A stretch of 64,000 nt of DNA from Hermodarchaeum sp048939595 (lineage in GTDB: Archaea; Asgardarchaeota; Hermodarchaeia; Hermodarchaeales; Hermodarchaeaceae): positions 1 through 64,000 of the forward strand of contig JBHLPI010000001.1 of NCBI GenBank assembly GCA_048939595.1, read 5' to 3'. The position numbers were made by a program, and so were the translations under genes. The notes beneath the pieces were generated by a model that ran no database searches, was not told where the DNA came from, and saw only the letters and a list, made by a program, of their open reading frames with translations. This document shows, in pieces, positions 1-8,386 of this stretch (position 1 is its first letter; each line of letters starts with the position of its first letter).

Positions 1-173
1 CCCCTCCAATTGTGTCCTTTAGGACAAATGTCCTTTTTATGGAGGTGCCTAATCCGCCATAATTCCCAGTGCCCTTTCTATCTTTTCAGAAACTATCTAT
101 GGTACACTAAGTCCTTGTTTTTGTGTGTGCCATCTAAAAATTTCACTAGAATCAGAAGATAAGAACAAATAGG

Positions 174-638
174 TTATTGTAAGAGTCGGACGAAAATGTC
201 ACGAGCCCGAGGAGGGAGTTTCTTCTCAGCGATGAGTTCATCAACTGCTGGAAGAATTTTATCTCGGTCTAGTTTACCTTCATCACGCATTTGCTGGAGT
301 GCTTGGCGGAGAGCTACTGCAGGACGCATGCGACGGTCGATGTTGCCTTTTGTATATTGCCGGAGTGTCTTTGTGTCAAGGGCACCTTTTTCAGTCAGTA
401 ATTTTGTCGTGCGTAAAAGTGGAGCCCGGAAGGGACTATGTCGTGCTCGCATTCGGGGATGCCGTGCACCTCTTCGGGCGATCTGAGAGTGAGGTGGAGG
501 AGTAGAGCGAACATTGATTGCGCCACAATATTCACAGATAATCGGGCGTTCTAGCTGTAGCGCATCAGGGGCGATTTTAGCGCCGCATTCTGAGCATTTG
601 AGTGTCTGCAACACTGAATCGGAAGATTCACCAGCCAT
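174..638 (-). CDS. Zinc-ribbon protein with basic helical C-terminus, uncharacterised
   Basis: The function is not recognised. With the start at the ATG ending at 638 the protein has about 154 residues. A CxxC...CxxC zinc ribbon lies near the N-terminus (CSECGAK and CEYCGAI), followed by a low-complexity Arg/Pro linker and a basic, helix-rich C-terminal half. An upstream in-frame ATG (692) would add 18 residues that look unlike coding sequence and contain an unpaired CC, so the inner start is preferred; neither has a clear ribosome binding site. The basic body and ribbon would suit a nucleic-acid or protein-binding role, but that is inference. It lies just downstream of the glycerate kinase gene on the same strand, about 70 bp away, so the two may be co-transcribed. 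Confidence 0.6.
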   Translation of the reverse strand: MAGESSDSVLQTLKCSECGAKIAPDALQLERPIICEYCGAINVRSTPPPHSQIARRGARHPRMRARHSPFRAPLLRTTKLLTEKGALDTKTLRQYTKGNIDRRMRPAVALRQALQQMRDEGKLDRDKILPAVDELIAEKKLPPRARDIFVRLLQ

Positions 639-710
639 AAATTGTTCTTTCTTGGCACTGCAACAAAAACCTTTGCTGAGAGGATAATCCAATGGAACAA
701 TTACTGTAAT

Positions 711-2081
711 TTAGTGAACAGAACCGTGCCAATAAAAGATGGTAATGTCCCGGACGTTGGTTTGTGTGGGACCTGTAATTATGAGGTCTTCAAGTGCGTG
801 AAAGAGAGTATAGGTATTGTTTGTGTCAAGAAGATGGGCTGGTGAGAGTTGATGGGCCTGGGCACGATGATAAGAGGTATTATCAGCTATCGCTCCGGCA
901 GCATCGGTGGGTCCATCGATGCCATCAGTAGCAAGGCTGCCAACCACCAGTCCTTCGTGATTTTGGAGATACGGCAGGATTGCTGCTAGAAGTTCAGTGT
1001 TACGGCCGCCTTTCCCTGGATGACGGATCATAACTGTGGTTTCTGATCCAACAATGATAATCTGAGGGTCATTATTTTTCACCAAAGTAATTGCTAGCCG
1101 TCCTAGTTTTTTTCCGATTTCGCGGGCCTCTCCTTGACAATCCGTTGTGAGTATTCGTGCCTGCACTCTCTTCTTTTGAGCTTGTCTTAATACAGCATGG
1201 CATGCATCGTAGTTGCTTCCAATCAGATGATGAAGAGAGTTACGAAAAATAGGATCATCGGGTTTGGGAGTGTCTGGAACAGAACCTTCAATTCCCGCAG
1301 TAATGTAATCTCGCACTCGAGACGGAACTCGTTGCCAGAGTTGGTAAGTATCAAATATTTGGGCAACATCTGAAAAGGTGGTAGGATCAGGAAGCGTGGG
1401 ACCGCTTGCGATCAGGTGGAGATGATCCTTTGGAACATCGGAGAGAAGAAGGCCCAAATGGCGCCGAGGATGGATATGCGCCACAAGTTGCCCCCCTTTG
1501 ACTTGAGAGAGATGCTTGCGAACGGTGTTCATCTCATTAATTGCGATACCGGTTTTGCTAAGAACCTGTGTGGTTTGTTGAATATCTTTGAGAGTTAGTG
1601 GCGGAGAGGGAAGTGTAAGCAGCGTAGACCCACCACCAGAAAAGAGAGAAATGAGAAGGCTATCTGGCGGAATTCTCTCAACGAATTCTAGGAGGAGTTG
1701 ACTCGCTCGGAGACTGGCGTTGTTGGGTTTTGGATGTCCACCTCCGTGGATTTGTACCTTTCTAAGTGAATAATCCTTGATGGTTGATTCAGGGACAATA
1801 ATGAGTCCGTCAACAATGTGTTTTGCCAAGAGGGCTTCAGTGGCTTCAGCCATTCGACCCGTGGCTTTTCCGGCCCCAATTAGGAATATTCCGTTGATAT
1901 CCGATAATTCCACTTTCGTATTCGCACAATGCAAAATGGAGTTCTTAAGTTGAAGTGCGCGCTGGATGAGGAGATGCGGATTTACAGCTTCTAATGCCTT
2001 AAGAAATAAGTCAAGAACTAGTTTTCGTGCCTGCTGGTTGCGAGGAGTACCTTTGATAAGCTTCGAAAAGTTGCGAATCAT
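711..2081 (-). CDS. gck: Glycerate 2-kinase (MOFRL/DUF4147 family)
   Basis: The protein phosphorylates D-glycerate to 2-phosphoglycerate using ATP in the cytoplasm, feeding sugar or serine breakdown into lower glycolysis. At 456 residues it has the usual family length. The N-terminal DUF4147 domain carries a glycine-rich LFSGGGSTLLTLP loop, and the C-terminal MOFRL domain carries the hallmark ATDGIDGPTDAAGA segment. The start (MIRNFSKL, ATG ending at 2081) matches the family N-terminus, a helix leading to a conserved glycine-rich IGAGKAT loop. The family identity is clear from these motifs; the 2-phospho regiospecificity is known for characterised archaeal members and is assumed here. No related pathway genes are adjacent. 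Confidence 0.9.
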   Translation of the reverse strand: MIRNFSKLIKGTPRNQQARKLVLDLFLKALEAVNPHLLIQRALQLKNSILHCANTKVELSDINGIFLIGAGKATGRMAEATEALLAKHIVDGLIIVPESTIKDYSLRKVQIHGGGHPKPNNASLRASQLLLEFVERIPPDSLLISLFSGGGSTLLTLPSPPLTLKDIQQTTQVLSKTGIAINEMNTVRKHLSQVKGGQLVAHIHPRRHLGLLLSDVPKDHLHLIASGPTLPDPTTFSDVAQIFDTYQLWQRVPSRVRDYITAGIEGSVPDTPKPDDPIFRNSLHHLIGSNYDACHAVLRQAQKKRVQARILTTDCQGEAREIGKKLGRLAITLVKNNDPQIIIVGSETTVMIRHPGKGGRNTELLAAILPYLQNHEGLVVGSLATDGIDGPTDAAGAIADNTSYHRAQAHQLSPAHLLDTNNTYTLFHALEDLIITGPTQTNVRDITIFYWHGSVH

Positions 2082-2160
2082 TACGAATCAGTATCCTGAA
2101 GCTAAGGTTTTCTGAACTTATAGGTTTGTAAATGATTTGAGGGGGTGAAGCTTTTTAACA

Positions 2161-2796
2161 ATGCACTGTGAGTGTAATTTGCTTCATTGGCGTGGGGGTT
2201 TCTATGTGGCTGACCTAGAGCTTACTAAAGACCAACGAAAGCTGTTGTTTTTGATCGGCACGTATGCTCACGAAACACAAGTTTCAGATGAGCAAGAATA
2301 TTGGTTCAAAGATGGCCCGTTACTCGCAGCGATCTACGAGTTGACAGTTGAAGGCGTATTTGAAACGTATGATTATGCGGCAATGTCCATTCTGTGTTTG
2401 GACGGATATCGACGATTCATGAACATCTCACGAGAGGGAATTGATGACCTCAATGATCTGCGAGAATTAGGGTTACTCGACCACCTGAAAATCAGCACTA
2501 GCCAGTATGGCACAGTGACCGGATATCGATTGACCGAGCAAGGATGTGAATTCTTATCACATGTATCAGATGAAGAACGCGAAGGAGTGAACAAAGTCAT
2601 TCGTTGCAACGATTGTGATGGTGCGCTAAAACAAATCGAATGTGAGAATTTCGAGCAGTATTATTTCCAGTGCCCAACTTGCAACTGCATTACAGAAATT
2701 AGGATTTTCGATATCGAAGATGTTAGTTACATCTCGAAGGCAAAGTTTCTCCGGCTCCCTTATCGGAACGATCATAATAGTGTCTTGGAGGAATAG
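2161..2796 (+). CDS. Uncharacterised protein with C-terminal zinc ribbon
   Basis: This 211-residue protein is not recognised. The middle (about residues 60-150) looks like a winged-helix-type region with a GYRLTEQG segment, and the C-terminus has a CxxC...CxxC zinc ribbon (CNDC and CPTCNC). The start is uncertain: the ATG at 2161 follows a GGGGGTGA stretch, but a GTG at 2206 behind GGGGG would give a cleaner N-terminus (VADLELTKDQRK). It sits 2 bp before the next gene and clearly forms a two-gene unit with that membrane protein. A regulatory or sensory partner for the membrane protein is a guess from this pairing and from the ribbon plus winged-helix look. Confidence 0.6.
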   Translation: MHCECNLLHWRGGFYVADLELTKDQRKLLFLIGTYAHETQVSDEQEYWFKDGPLLAAIYELTVEGVFETYDYAAMSILCLDGYRRFMNISREGIDDLNDLRELGLLDHLKISTSQYGTVTGYRLTEQGCEFLSHVSDEEREGVNKVIRCNDCDGALKQIECENFEQYYFQCPTCNCITEIRIFDIEDVSYISKAKFLRLPYRNDHNSVLEE

Positions 2797-2798
2797 GA

Positions 2799-4550
2799 AT
2801 GGGAATCAAGGATGAGCTACAAGAACTTATTTTTCTCCAGAAACCAGCGGTGATCATTTCAGAATGGATACCCTTTGGAAATAATCAGATTGCCGCCTTA
2901 AACCATAAACTTGGATCTCTCGAACGGCTAAAAAGTACGTTATTGACCGCTTTGGTCGATGAATTTCCTGAAAGTGCAATCTTTGAGTCAGATCCGGTGC
3001 ATTCCCGAGTGGTCGTCAATGATTTTGACCTCACACGATTTGCTGAGTTTACAGCTCAGGTGGATATTCCTGAAGCAGAAGGGATAGTCCAAGAAGAGGA
3101 ATTTGCTGTCCATGTCAGTGAACAGGGCCTTGTTGTATTCGCACTAGATTTGGTTGAAGTGAATGGTACAAACGGCCAAGTGTCTTTTGATAAACTAACA
3201 CGTGTAAATGCGGACCTAATCATGGATTCTTCAAGAATCCTAGATACGCTACTCACACACAATCAGATACGTATTTTGGATGTCATGTATCGAGGAAAAT
3301 CGCATAATCGTGGCAAGTTCGTCCTGGCTATTGGTGAAGAAATTATCCCCCATTTGAAGACAGCGGCAGAATACCGAGATGGCGAAGATTATCAAAACGA
3401 ACTCGAACAAATTGTTGGAACCCTTGAAGAGGCGGAAACTCTTAAGGACGGATCGTTTTTCTTCGTTGGTACTCTTGGTTCCGTATTTATCACGAAACAA
3501 TTAGAAAAGTATGAAGATTTTGTAGGCCTTTATGCACTTGTACGAGCCCTCGACATTTTCATGGATGAATATTTTGCCCGGCTATGGTTAGGCTGGGATG
3601 AGTCGCTGCGAATCCGACAAATGATATTGGAACAATCTGAACGCGATCCAACTATCGTGACACGGGCCAAAGAAGCTTTATCACGTGTGGGAGCAGATGG
3701 CGTTATTCTTGAAGCTCTAATGCAATACTTAATTGAAGCTGTCAGCTTTACCAAGAAACAAGTACACTATCTAATGGATAATGTGGACCCCACCCAAGGC
3801 GAATTCGCTGAGAAGCTACACATCAAACGCTTTTTTGACCGGGTGCAAAGTCGTATTGATGATGCAGAGAAAGTCGTTGAAGGTTTGAAACGAGAAGTCA
3901 CGGGATTACAAAGCATAGTCGGAACCCTAGCAGATAAACAAATGAAACGCGTTTATGAAGCACTCCAAGAAAGTTCTCGTTCAACTGAAGAGGTGCTCAT
4001 TGCTAGTGAACGGTCCAGTAACGCTTTAACTATCATCGAAGTGATTGTCGCTGGAACCTTAGCTTTAGCCTTCTTTGAAGTGCTCAGTATTATCGGAATG
4101 TTCGAACACCTCCAACTACTCGGCACTGGCATCGTCTTTGTTTTAGCCCTAGGGTCATGGGCTTTAGTTGCCGGTGCCTTATTCTACGTAATGCGATATT
4201 TAACAAGAAAAAGTGAACCACATCTTTCAATGGATGTCCGGTTTGACAAGCCCATCAATGTATCGAAACTTGAATCGTATATCGATACAAAACCAGTTAC
4301 CACTAAGATTAGTAAGCGTGACGGAGTGTCTGAGGTGCTGAAGGTCACCTGGAATGAGACAGATAAAGAGCAATGGTTGGGTGAAACGCCAACGCTTTCG
4401 ATTACCTATGATGCCCGAAACAAATACTTGCTGAACTTCGCTGCTGAATTTGATAACCCGAATATTGACCGAGAAAAAATGCGAGAAATCATGGAAAAGG
4501 AGGTTGACCAATTCTTCCCGAAAGATGAGAAAAATCGGTTCTGTATTTAA
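2799..4550 (+). CDS. Membrane protein: large soluble N-domain, coiled coil, two TM helices, soluble tail
   Basis: The function is not recognised. The 583-residue protein begins with a mixed alpha/beta soluble region of about 330 residues. A coiled-coil stretch (roughly 345-400) leads into two adjacent transmembrane helices (about 408-430 and 441-466), and a C-terminal soluble domain of about 115 residues ends in FCI. The order N-domain, long helix, two terminal membrane helices recalls CorA-type channels, but no GMN motif is present and the C-terminal extension is foreign to that family, so I do not assign it. A GGAGG ribosome binding site precedes the ATG. The gene is coupled to the upstream zinc-ribbon protein (2 bp gap). 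Confidence 0.65.
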   Translation: MGIKDELQELIFLQKPAVIISEWIPFGNNQIAALNHKLGSLERLKSTLLTALVDEFPESAIFESDPVHSRVVVNDFDLTRFAEFTAQVDIPEAEGIVQEEEFAVHVSEQGLVVFALDLVEVNGTNGQVSFDKLTRVNADLIMDSSRILDTLLTHNQIRILDVMYRGKSHNRGKFVLAIGEEIIPHLKTAAEYRDGEDYQNELEQIVGTLEEAETLKDGSFFFVGTLGSVFITKQLEKYEDFVGLYALVRALDIFMDEYFARLWLGWDESLRIRQMILEQSERDPTIVTRAKEALSRVGADGVILEALMQYLIEAVSFTKKQVHYLMDNVDPTQGEFAEKLHIKRFFDRVQSRIDDAEKVVEGLKREVTGLQSIVGTLADKQMKRVYEALQESSRSTEEVLIASERSSNALTIIEVIVAGTLALAFFEVLSIIGMFEHLQLLGTGIVFVLALGSWALVAGALFYVMRYLTRKSEPHLSMDVRFDKPINVSKLESYIDTKPVTTKISKRDGVSEVLKVTWNETDKEQWLGETPTLSITYDARNKYLLNFAAEFDNPNIDREKMREIMEKEVDQFFPKDEKNRFCI

Positions 4551-4555
4551 TCAAC

Positions 4556-4948
4556 TCAGGTTGAATTATCAAATTCTGACTTGTCATCGTCCATTGCTGA
4601 AAACATGGATTGTACGACCTTGGTAATCAATTCTTGTAATAGATCCCCATTGACAATTCCGTCAATGAAGTTGTGCATTTTCTGGAAGTCTTCAACGGTT
4701 TCAAAGCGGAGGATAACCCCTTTTCCTTCTGAGAGGGGTTCAGCTGTATAATGGATTTCTTCATCCATGAAGTTCTTTGCCATCCGTCTCAATCCTTCTT
4801 CATCTTCAAGCATATCACCGAAAGGCATCTCCTCATAGATTGATCCTTTAAATTCGAGAGTGATTGTCCGTGCGGTTGGATCGGATGAAAAAGCCAAATG
4901 CGATTGAATTGCTTCACGAATTCTATCGAGAGGAATTTCAAAGCCCAT
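4556..4948 (-). CDS. Small uncharacterised acidic protein
   Basis: This 130-residue acidic protein starts MGFEIPLDRIRE and ends in a run of Asp, Ser and Glu. It shows alternating beta strands and helices (a strand such as RTITLEFKG, later GVILRFET) with no catalytic motif that I recognise. It converges tail-to-tail with the preceding membrane-protein gene, leaving 5 bp between stops, and follows the Eis-like acetyltransferase gene on the same strand after about 70 bp. The pattern resembles small archaeal KEOPS-Pcc1-like or dodecin-like alpha/beta proteins only superficially, and I make no functional claim. Coding status is supported by length, a plausible ATG and codon regularity. Confidence 0.5.
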   Translation of the reverse strand: MGFEIPLDRIREAIQSHLAFSSDPTARTITLEFKGSIYEEMPFGDMLEDEEGLRRMAKNFMDEEIHYTAEPLSEGKGVILRFETVEDFQKMHNFIDGIVNGDLLQELITKVVQSMFSAMDDDKSEFDNST

Positions 4949-5019
4949 GGGTTACACCAACTAACATGAGAATCAACCCAGAGATGTTTCTGCCTATAAA
5001 ACCTCGCGTTATGGTTTCT

Positions 5020-6216
5020 TTAAAAATAGACAACATTATACAGAGGGAGAGGCGGAAACCAGCGCTGCAAAGCGTGTCTAGCCCATTTCTCGGCAATTGT
5101 GAGTTGACCTTCAAATTCGAGTTCTTCCAGCGATTGGGTGCCATACACCAGGGAAGAGAGAGCTTCGATGGAGGCTTTCACAACAGGATGCCCTGAACTT
5201 TTCGATATCTGTAGAGAGCCTTTTTCGGATGCCAGGGAAAAAACCCCGTTATTCCAAGGACAGTCGGCATCCGTCACCCCCAAGGTAAGGACATCTTCAC
5301 CCATTCCCGGAAGTTTTTCGAACGCTCTGATGACATCGACGATTCGAACCATCCAAGGAGTTTTCCGTTCCACCTTGAGATGAGCATCCTTGAACCAGTG
5401 CTCAACTTTCGTTTCAAAAGGAGCATGAATTATTATGTTATCTATTTGATCTTGATGTCGTGACAGGAATAAGAAGAGATGGTCCCGTGCTTCGCAGGTT
5501 CGCCAGAGACTATCTATGACGGTCAGATTCGCCTGCCAACGTCCAGAGCTGCGATCACCCTTGATTCGATACCTGCTAGCCGCTTGGATTTTTCCCCTAT
5601 ATCGAATGAAAACAACGAGACTGTCTTTTACGCGTTGTTTCCACATACCTGGGGTAATCGTTTTGAAAATGATGAAGCCGTGGTATTGTCGGGGTCCGAC
5701 CTCTCGGATAAACTTGAGAAGAGGTTCTTGGGCATCGACCGCCCGAACTCGCTCATAAGTCCAGTCAGAGGATTTGGATTCGAGGTTCCAAGTCTGAAGT
5801 TGTTTGATTGGTGCTTCTACTATATAGGGTGCATTTGCTGCTACATATCCGAACTTCTCATAGAAGCTCTGTTTGAAGGGATCAAGCATGCTAACAGCTT
5901 GTTCTTGCTCTCGCATTTGCCTGAATCCTTCCTGCATTAGTTGACGAATGTAACCTTTTGTTCGGGCTTCAGGATAAGTAGCGACCCCAGCGATACCTCC
6001 GCAATTTTTCAGGATACCGCGAATGGATTGTTGAAAATCATGAATGCGAAGAGAAGATACCAATTGCCCATTATCAAATAATCCCAGAATCTCCTCTACA
6101 ATGATTTCGTCCAATTCTTCATCTTTAACGGGCTGGTCTGCCCATTCAGTATAGGCATACCGATACAAATCCATGAGTGCAGTTCGTTCTTTTTTGGTGA
6201 TTTTACGAATCTCCAC
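5020..6216 (-). CDS. Eis-like GNAT N-acetyltransferase
   Basis: The protein probably transfers an acetyl group from acetyl-CoA to an amine. Its 398 residues match the three-part Eis layout: an N-terminal GNAT domain with the acetyl-CoA loop at about residues 73-94 (GGIAGVATYPEARTKGY), a second degenerate GNAT domain carrying a typical FYEKFGY segment near 118-124, and a C-terminal SCP2-like domain. The chain ends in Phe398. In characterised Eis enzymes the C-terminal Phe carboxylate takes part in catalysis, so the conserved last residue supports membership. The substrate is unknown; in archaea these proteins are usually uncharacterised and need not act on antibiotics. The gene stands alone, divergent from the histone-deacetylase-fold gene with 83 bp between starts. 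Confidence 0.8.
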   Translation of the reverse strand: MEIRKITKKERTALMDLYRYAYTEWADQPVKDEELDEIIVEEILGLFDNGQLVSSLRIHDFQQSIRGILKNCGGIAGVATYPEARTKGYIRQLMQEGFRQMREQEQAVSMLDPFKQSFYEKFGYVAANAPYIVEAPIKQLQTWNLESKSSDWTYERVRAVDAQEPLLKFIREVGPRQYHGFIIFKTITPGMWKQRVKDSLVVFIRYRGKIQAASRYRIKGDRSSGRWQANLTVIDSLWRTCEARDHLFLFLSRHQDQIDNIIIHAPFETKVEHWFKDAHLKVERKTPWMVRIVDVIRAFEKLPGMGEDVLTLGVTDADCPWNNGVFSLASEKGSLQISKSSGHPVVKASIEALSSLVYGTQSLEELEFEGQLTIAEKWARHALQRWFPPLPLYNVVYF

Positions 6217-6299
6217 AATTATTCCTTTCCTCGAGTTTTTCAGTAGAGTATCATATCCTGTTAAATCCTTTGTTACGTATTACTTGACTGGAACCAGCA

Positions 6300-7280
6300 A
6301 TGAAATGGAAACCAACTCTTGTAATTTATCATCCGCTAATGGCCGTTGAAGGATATCCGGTTCTGGCGGGTCGCGTACAACCAGCTTTTGATTACCTAGA
6401 GGAATCAGGAACCCTGTCCTCTTCTCACGTGAAAGTAGAGCAAGCCTCTGAAGTAACAGAGGAGTTATTGTTATCTGTTCATACACCAAATCACATCAAA
6501 AGAGTGAAAGGATCGGGTTATGATCCTGCGTCTCTTGTTTCAGGAGGAGCGGCTGTGAGATCAGGAGAAGCAGTATGGCTCGATGAGGCCGCAAACGCCT
6601 TCGCCTTCACCGGCTGTGCAGGTCACCATGCGAGTCGTGACTCATTTTGGGGATTTTGCTATTATAATAATTCCGCGTTGCTTGTTCGACATCTCCAAAA
6701 GAAACATGGAGTCAAACGATTTTTCATTGTCGATACGGATCCCCATCCTGGAGATGGTACAAGGGATATTCTTGGTGACGATGAGGGAGTATACCACCTA
6801 AACTTTGAGGCTAGTTTTCGTGAAACCTTTGATACAGTAACCACACGCCATGTAGATGTTCCCTTTCCCAGTAACAGCAGTGATGAAACTTTTGTTGAAG
6901 CGATGCGTCGACTGGTCCGACCGTGGGCCCGTCAAATTCAACCAGATATGATAATATGGAATATGGGCCACGACGCTCACGCCCTAGATTATGGTGGGTT
7001 TAACCTCTCTCTTCAGGCGTTTCCGGCAATGACAGACATCCTACTTCAAGCTGCAGAAGAAGTATGTTCCGGGCGGCTGGTTGTACTCTTATCGGGAGGC
7101 TCGGAGATAACAGTAGCGAAGCACGCCATCTCAGGGATCATTCGAAAACTCGCTAGCTTACCTGGACTCCCAGCTGATGTTGAAGATGAACCGGTTACAG
7201 AGTCTAAGCCTACCAAGCAGATTGCGCGTGAACTAGTGGATAAGATTCTAGCAGAACTAGGGTTAGAGGAACCGCCGTAA
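6300..7280 (+). CDS. Histone deacetylase/acetoin utilisation-fold hydrolase, catalytic Tyr replaced
   Basis: This 326-residue protein has the zinc-dependent deacetylase (arginase-like) fold. Visible hallmarks are the His pair H109-H110 in CAGHHAS, the zinc ligands D147 and H149 in DTDPHPGDG, and the third ligand D225 in MGHDAH. The glycine loop that usually holds the transition-state Tyr (GGY) reads LSGGSEI, so that Tyr is Ser268. The second His of the common DxHHG motif is also Pro. Family members deacetylate lysines or polyamines; the changes at these places make the activity here uncertain. The gene is single, with its 3' end 7 bp from the convergent SMC operon. Confidence 0.82.
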   Translation: MKWKPTLVIYHPLMAVEGYPVLAGRVQPAFDYLEESGTLSSSHVKVEQASEVTEELLLSVHTPNHIKRVKGSGYDPASLVSGGAAVRSGEAVWLDEAANAFAFTGCAGHHASRDSFWGFCYYNNSALLVRHLQKKHGVKRFFIVDTDPHPGDGTRDILGDDEGVYHLNFEASFRETFDTVTTRHVDVPFPSNSSDETFVEAMRRLVRPWARQIQPDMIIWNMGHDAHALDYGGFNLSLQAFPAMTDILLQAAEEVCSGRLVVLLSGGSEITVAKHAISGIIRKLASLPGLPADVEDEPVTESKPTKQIARELVDKILAELGLEEPP

Positions 7281-7287
7281 ATTCGAG

Positions 7288-7749
7288 TTAACTCGTATTA
7301 CCCACTTTTTCCCAAGTTTTCCATTTACCTTGAGCCCGTTGAACTAGGACAAGCCCGTACCGTTGCCAGATTTCTTCACGAGTCAAGGCTTCTTCGGAAT
7401 CAGGGTGGTGTGGGTTTTCGTGTCGGGGTTTTTCGAGATACGAAGGTTTGGTATAAAAGAGCGAGTCAATGAGAGCACCTACTCGACCCTTTTGATATTG
7501 GTCTTTGACAAAAATAAGAATTTGTTCTGAGGGAATATCGGCTTGTTGGAGGAGGTGTCGAGAGACTCCTTGACTAAAGGAAGGACAAACACCACCCATG
7601 GTATTTTCTACTATTTGTAAACATTGAGGATCAATGAAAAATTGGCATCGCAGGCATTGATGCCAGCCATCGCGGATAGCTTGTTCGAGAGTGGTTCGGC
7701 TTCCACAGGCTACACAGCTGATGCCAACAGTCGAGAGGTCAAGTTTCAT
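7288..7749 (-). CDS. Small RING-like zinc-finger protein, last gene of the Smc5/6-like operon (Nse1-like role proposed)
   Basis: From the ATG ending at 7749 (MKLDLSTVGIS) the protein has 153 residues; an earlier ATG (7779) would add ten residues and overlap the upstream gene further. The N-terminal third is a zinc finger: C12xxC15, C32xxC35, D40xxC43, C55, a treble-clef or RING-type spacing. It aligns position for position with the finger of the protein at 13646-14041 in the ubiquitin-like operon, with Asp40 standing where that protein has Cys. The rest is helical with a basic end. Because it closes an operon with SMC, kleisin and MAGE-like genes, I propose it as the RING-type partner comparable to eukaryotic Nse1; ligase activity is not shown by the sequence. 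It may instead be a purely structural zinc module. Confidence 0.7.
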   Translation of the reverse strand: MKLDLSTVGISCVACGSRTTLEQAIRDGWHQCLRCQFFIDPQCLQIVENTMGGVCPSFSQGVSRHLLQQADIPSEQILIFVKDQYQKGRVGALIDSLFYTKPSYLEKPRHENPHHPDSEEALTREEIWQRYGLVLVQRAQGKWKTWEKVGNTS

Positions 7750-8386
7750 GGGTTTCTTCCTCCGCGTCTGTAATAGCACCTGCTAAGTAGATGGTTGCAG
7801 CGTTTGCTATGGCTTCTCTTCGTTCAGGATCAAATTCGAGTTCTAATCGCGGACCATAAGCTATTCGCTTAGCTGTACGTGAGATGTAGCCCAGTTCAGT
7901 CAGGCGCCGCAATATTTTATCTAGCTGGTAACGTGAAAGGCGACCACGGGCCACGAGAATGGTTTCTATGTCCTTGGCGGCTAGTCTTCGAGGTCTACGG
8001 TTCTTATTGGCTCGTTCGACACTAGAAATAATCACTCCAAGGACAGCGTATTCAGGATCTGTGAGTTCTCCCGGAACACCGTAAATGGTTCGGATACAAT
8101 ACAGGGTGTCACGATTTATCCGGTATTCTACTAACTCCAATCCCAGAGGAACAATTTGTTGTCGAAGCAAATCAAGTAACCGGCTAAGCCCGGCCTTGTT
8201 AATATGGAGGGCTTCAAGCAAATCCTGCCGTTTAACCCCAATACTAAGTTGGCCATCTTCGTTGCGAAATCGAGCAGTAAGTGCAGCAAAGAGTTGCCCG
8301 AGAAGATGGCGTCGCCCATATTCTTCCTCCTCGGTCTGCTCGCTAGTGGAGGTATCTGGTTCTGTTGAGGTTGGCTTCGAAGTCAC
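7739..8386 (-). CDS. MAGE/Nse3-like tandem winged-helix (kite) subunit
   Basis: The 215-residue protein begins with an acidic Ser/Thr/Glu tail (1-23) and then two winged-helix domains. The first contains VKRQDLLEAL (51-60) and LGLELVEYRI (81-90) followed by a strand with DTLYCIRT. The second ends in LGYISR...YGPRLELEF (165-185) and an alanine-rich helix. These are the landmarks of the MAGE homology domain: an IKReDLL helix, the FGLELVE strand, and the RQGYLEY...WGPRA ending. In eukaryotes this domain is Nse3, a kite subunit that binds the kleisin and DNA in Smc5/6. Bacterial ScpB is the alternative kite, but the landmarks favour MAGE. The start overlaps the kleisin candidate by 4 bp, implying translational coupling and a shared complex. 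Confidence 0.75.
   Translation of the reverse strand: MTSKPTSTEPDTSTSEQTEEEEYGRRHLLGQLFAALTARFRNEDGQLSIGVKRQDLLEALHINKAGLSRLLDLLRQQIVPLGLELVEYRINRDTLYCIRTIYGVPGELTDPEYAVLGVIISSVERANKNRRPRRLAAKDIETILVARGRLSRYQLDKILRRLTELGYISRTAKRIAYGPRLELEFDPERREAIANAATIYLAGAITDAEEETHET

Noticed and set aside
14..25. GTCCTTTAGGAC inverted repeat at the left edge
   Set aside because: A 4-bp stem with a 4-nt loop near the window edge, with no adjacent gene to relate it to.
174..505. Plus-strand frames opposite the zinc-ribbon gene
   Set aside because: They are Arg/Ser-rich shadows of the minus-strand gene with no ribosome binding sites; the same holds for most other opposite-strand frames within recognised genes.
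5325..5360. A GGTTCGAATC word resembling a tRNA T-arm
   Set aside because: It is codons of the acetyltransferase gene (minus strand); no cloverleaf can be folded around it. No tRNA was found anywhere in the window.
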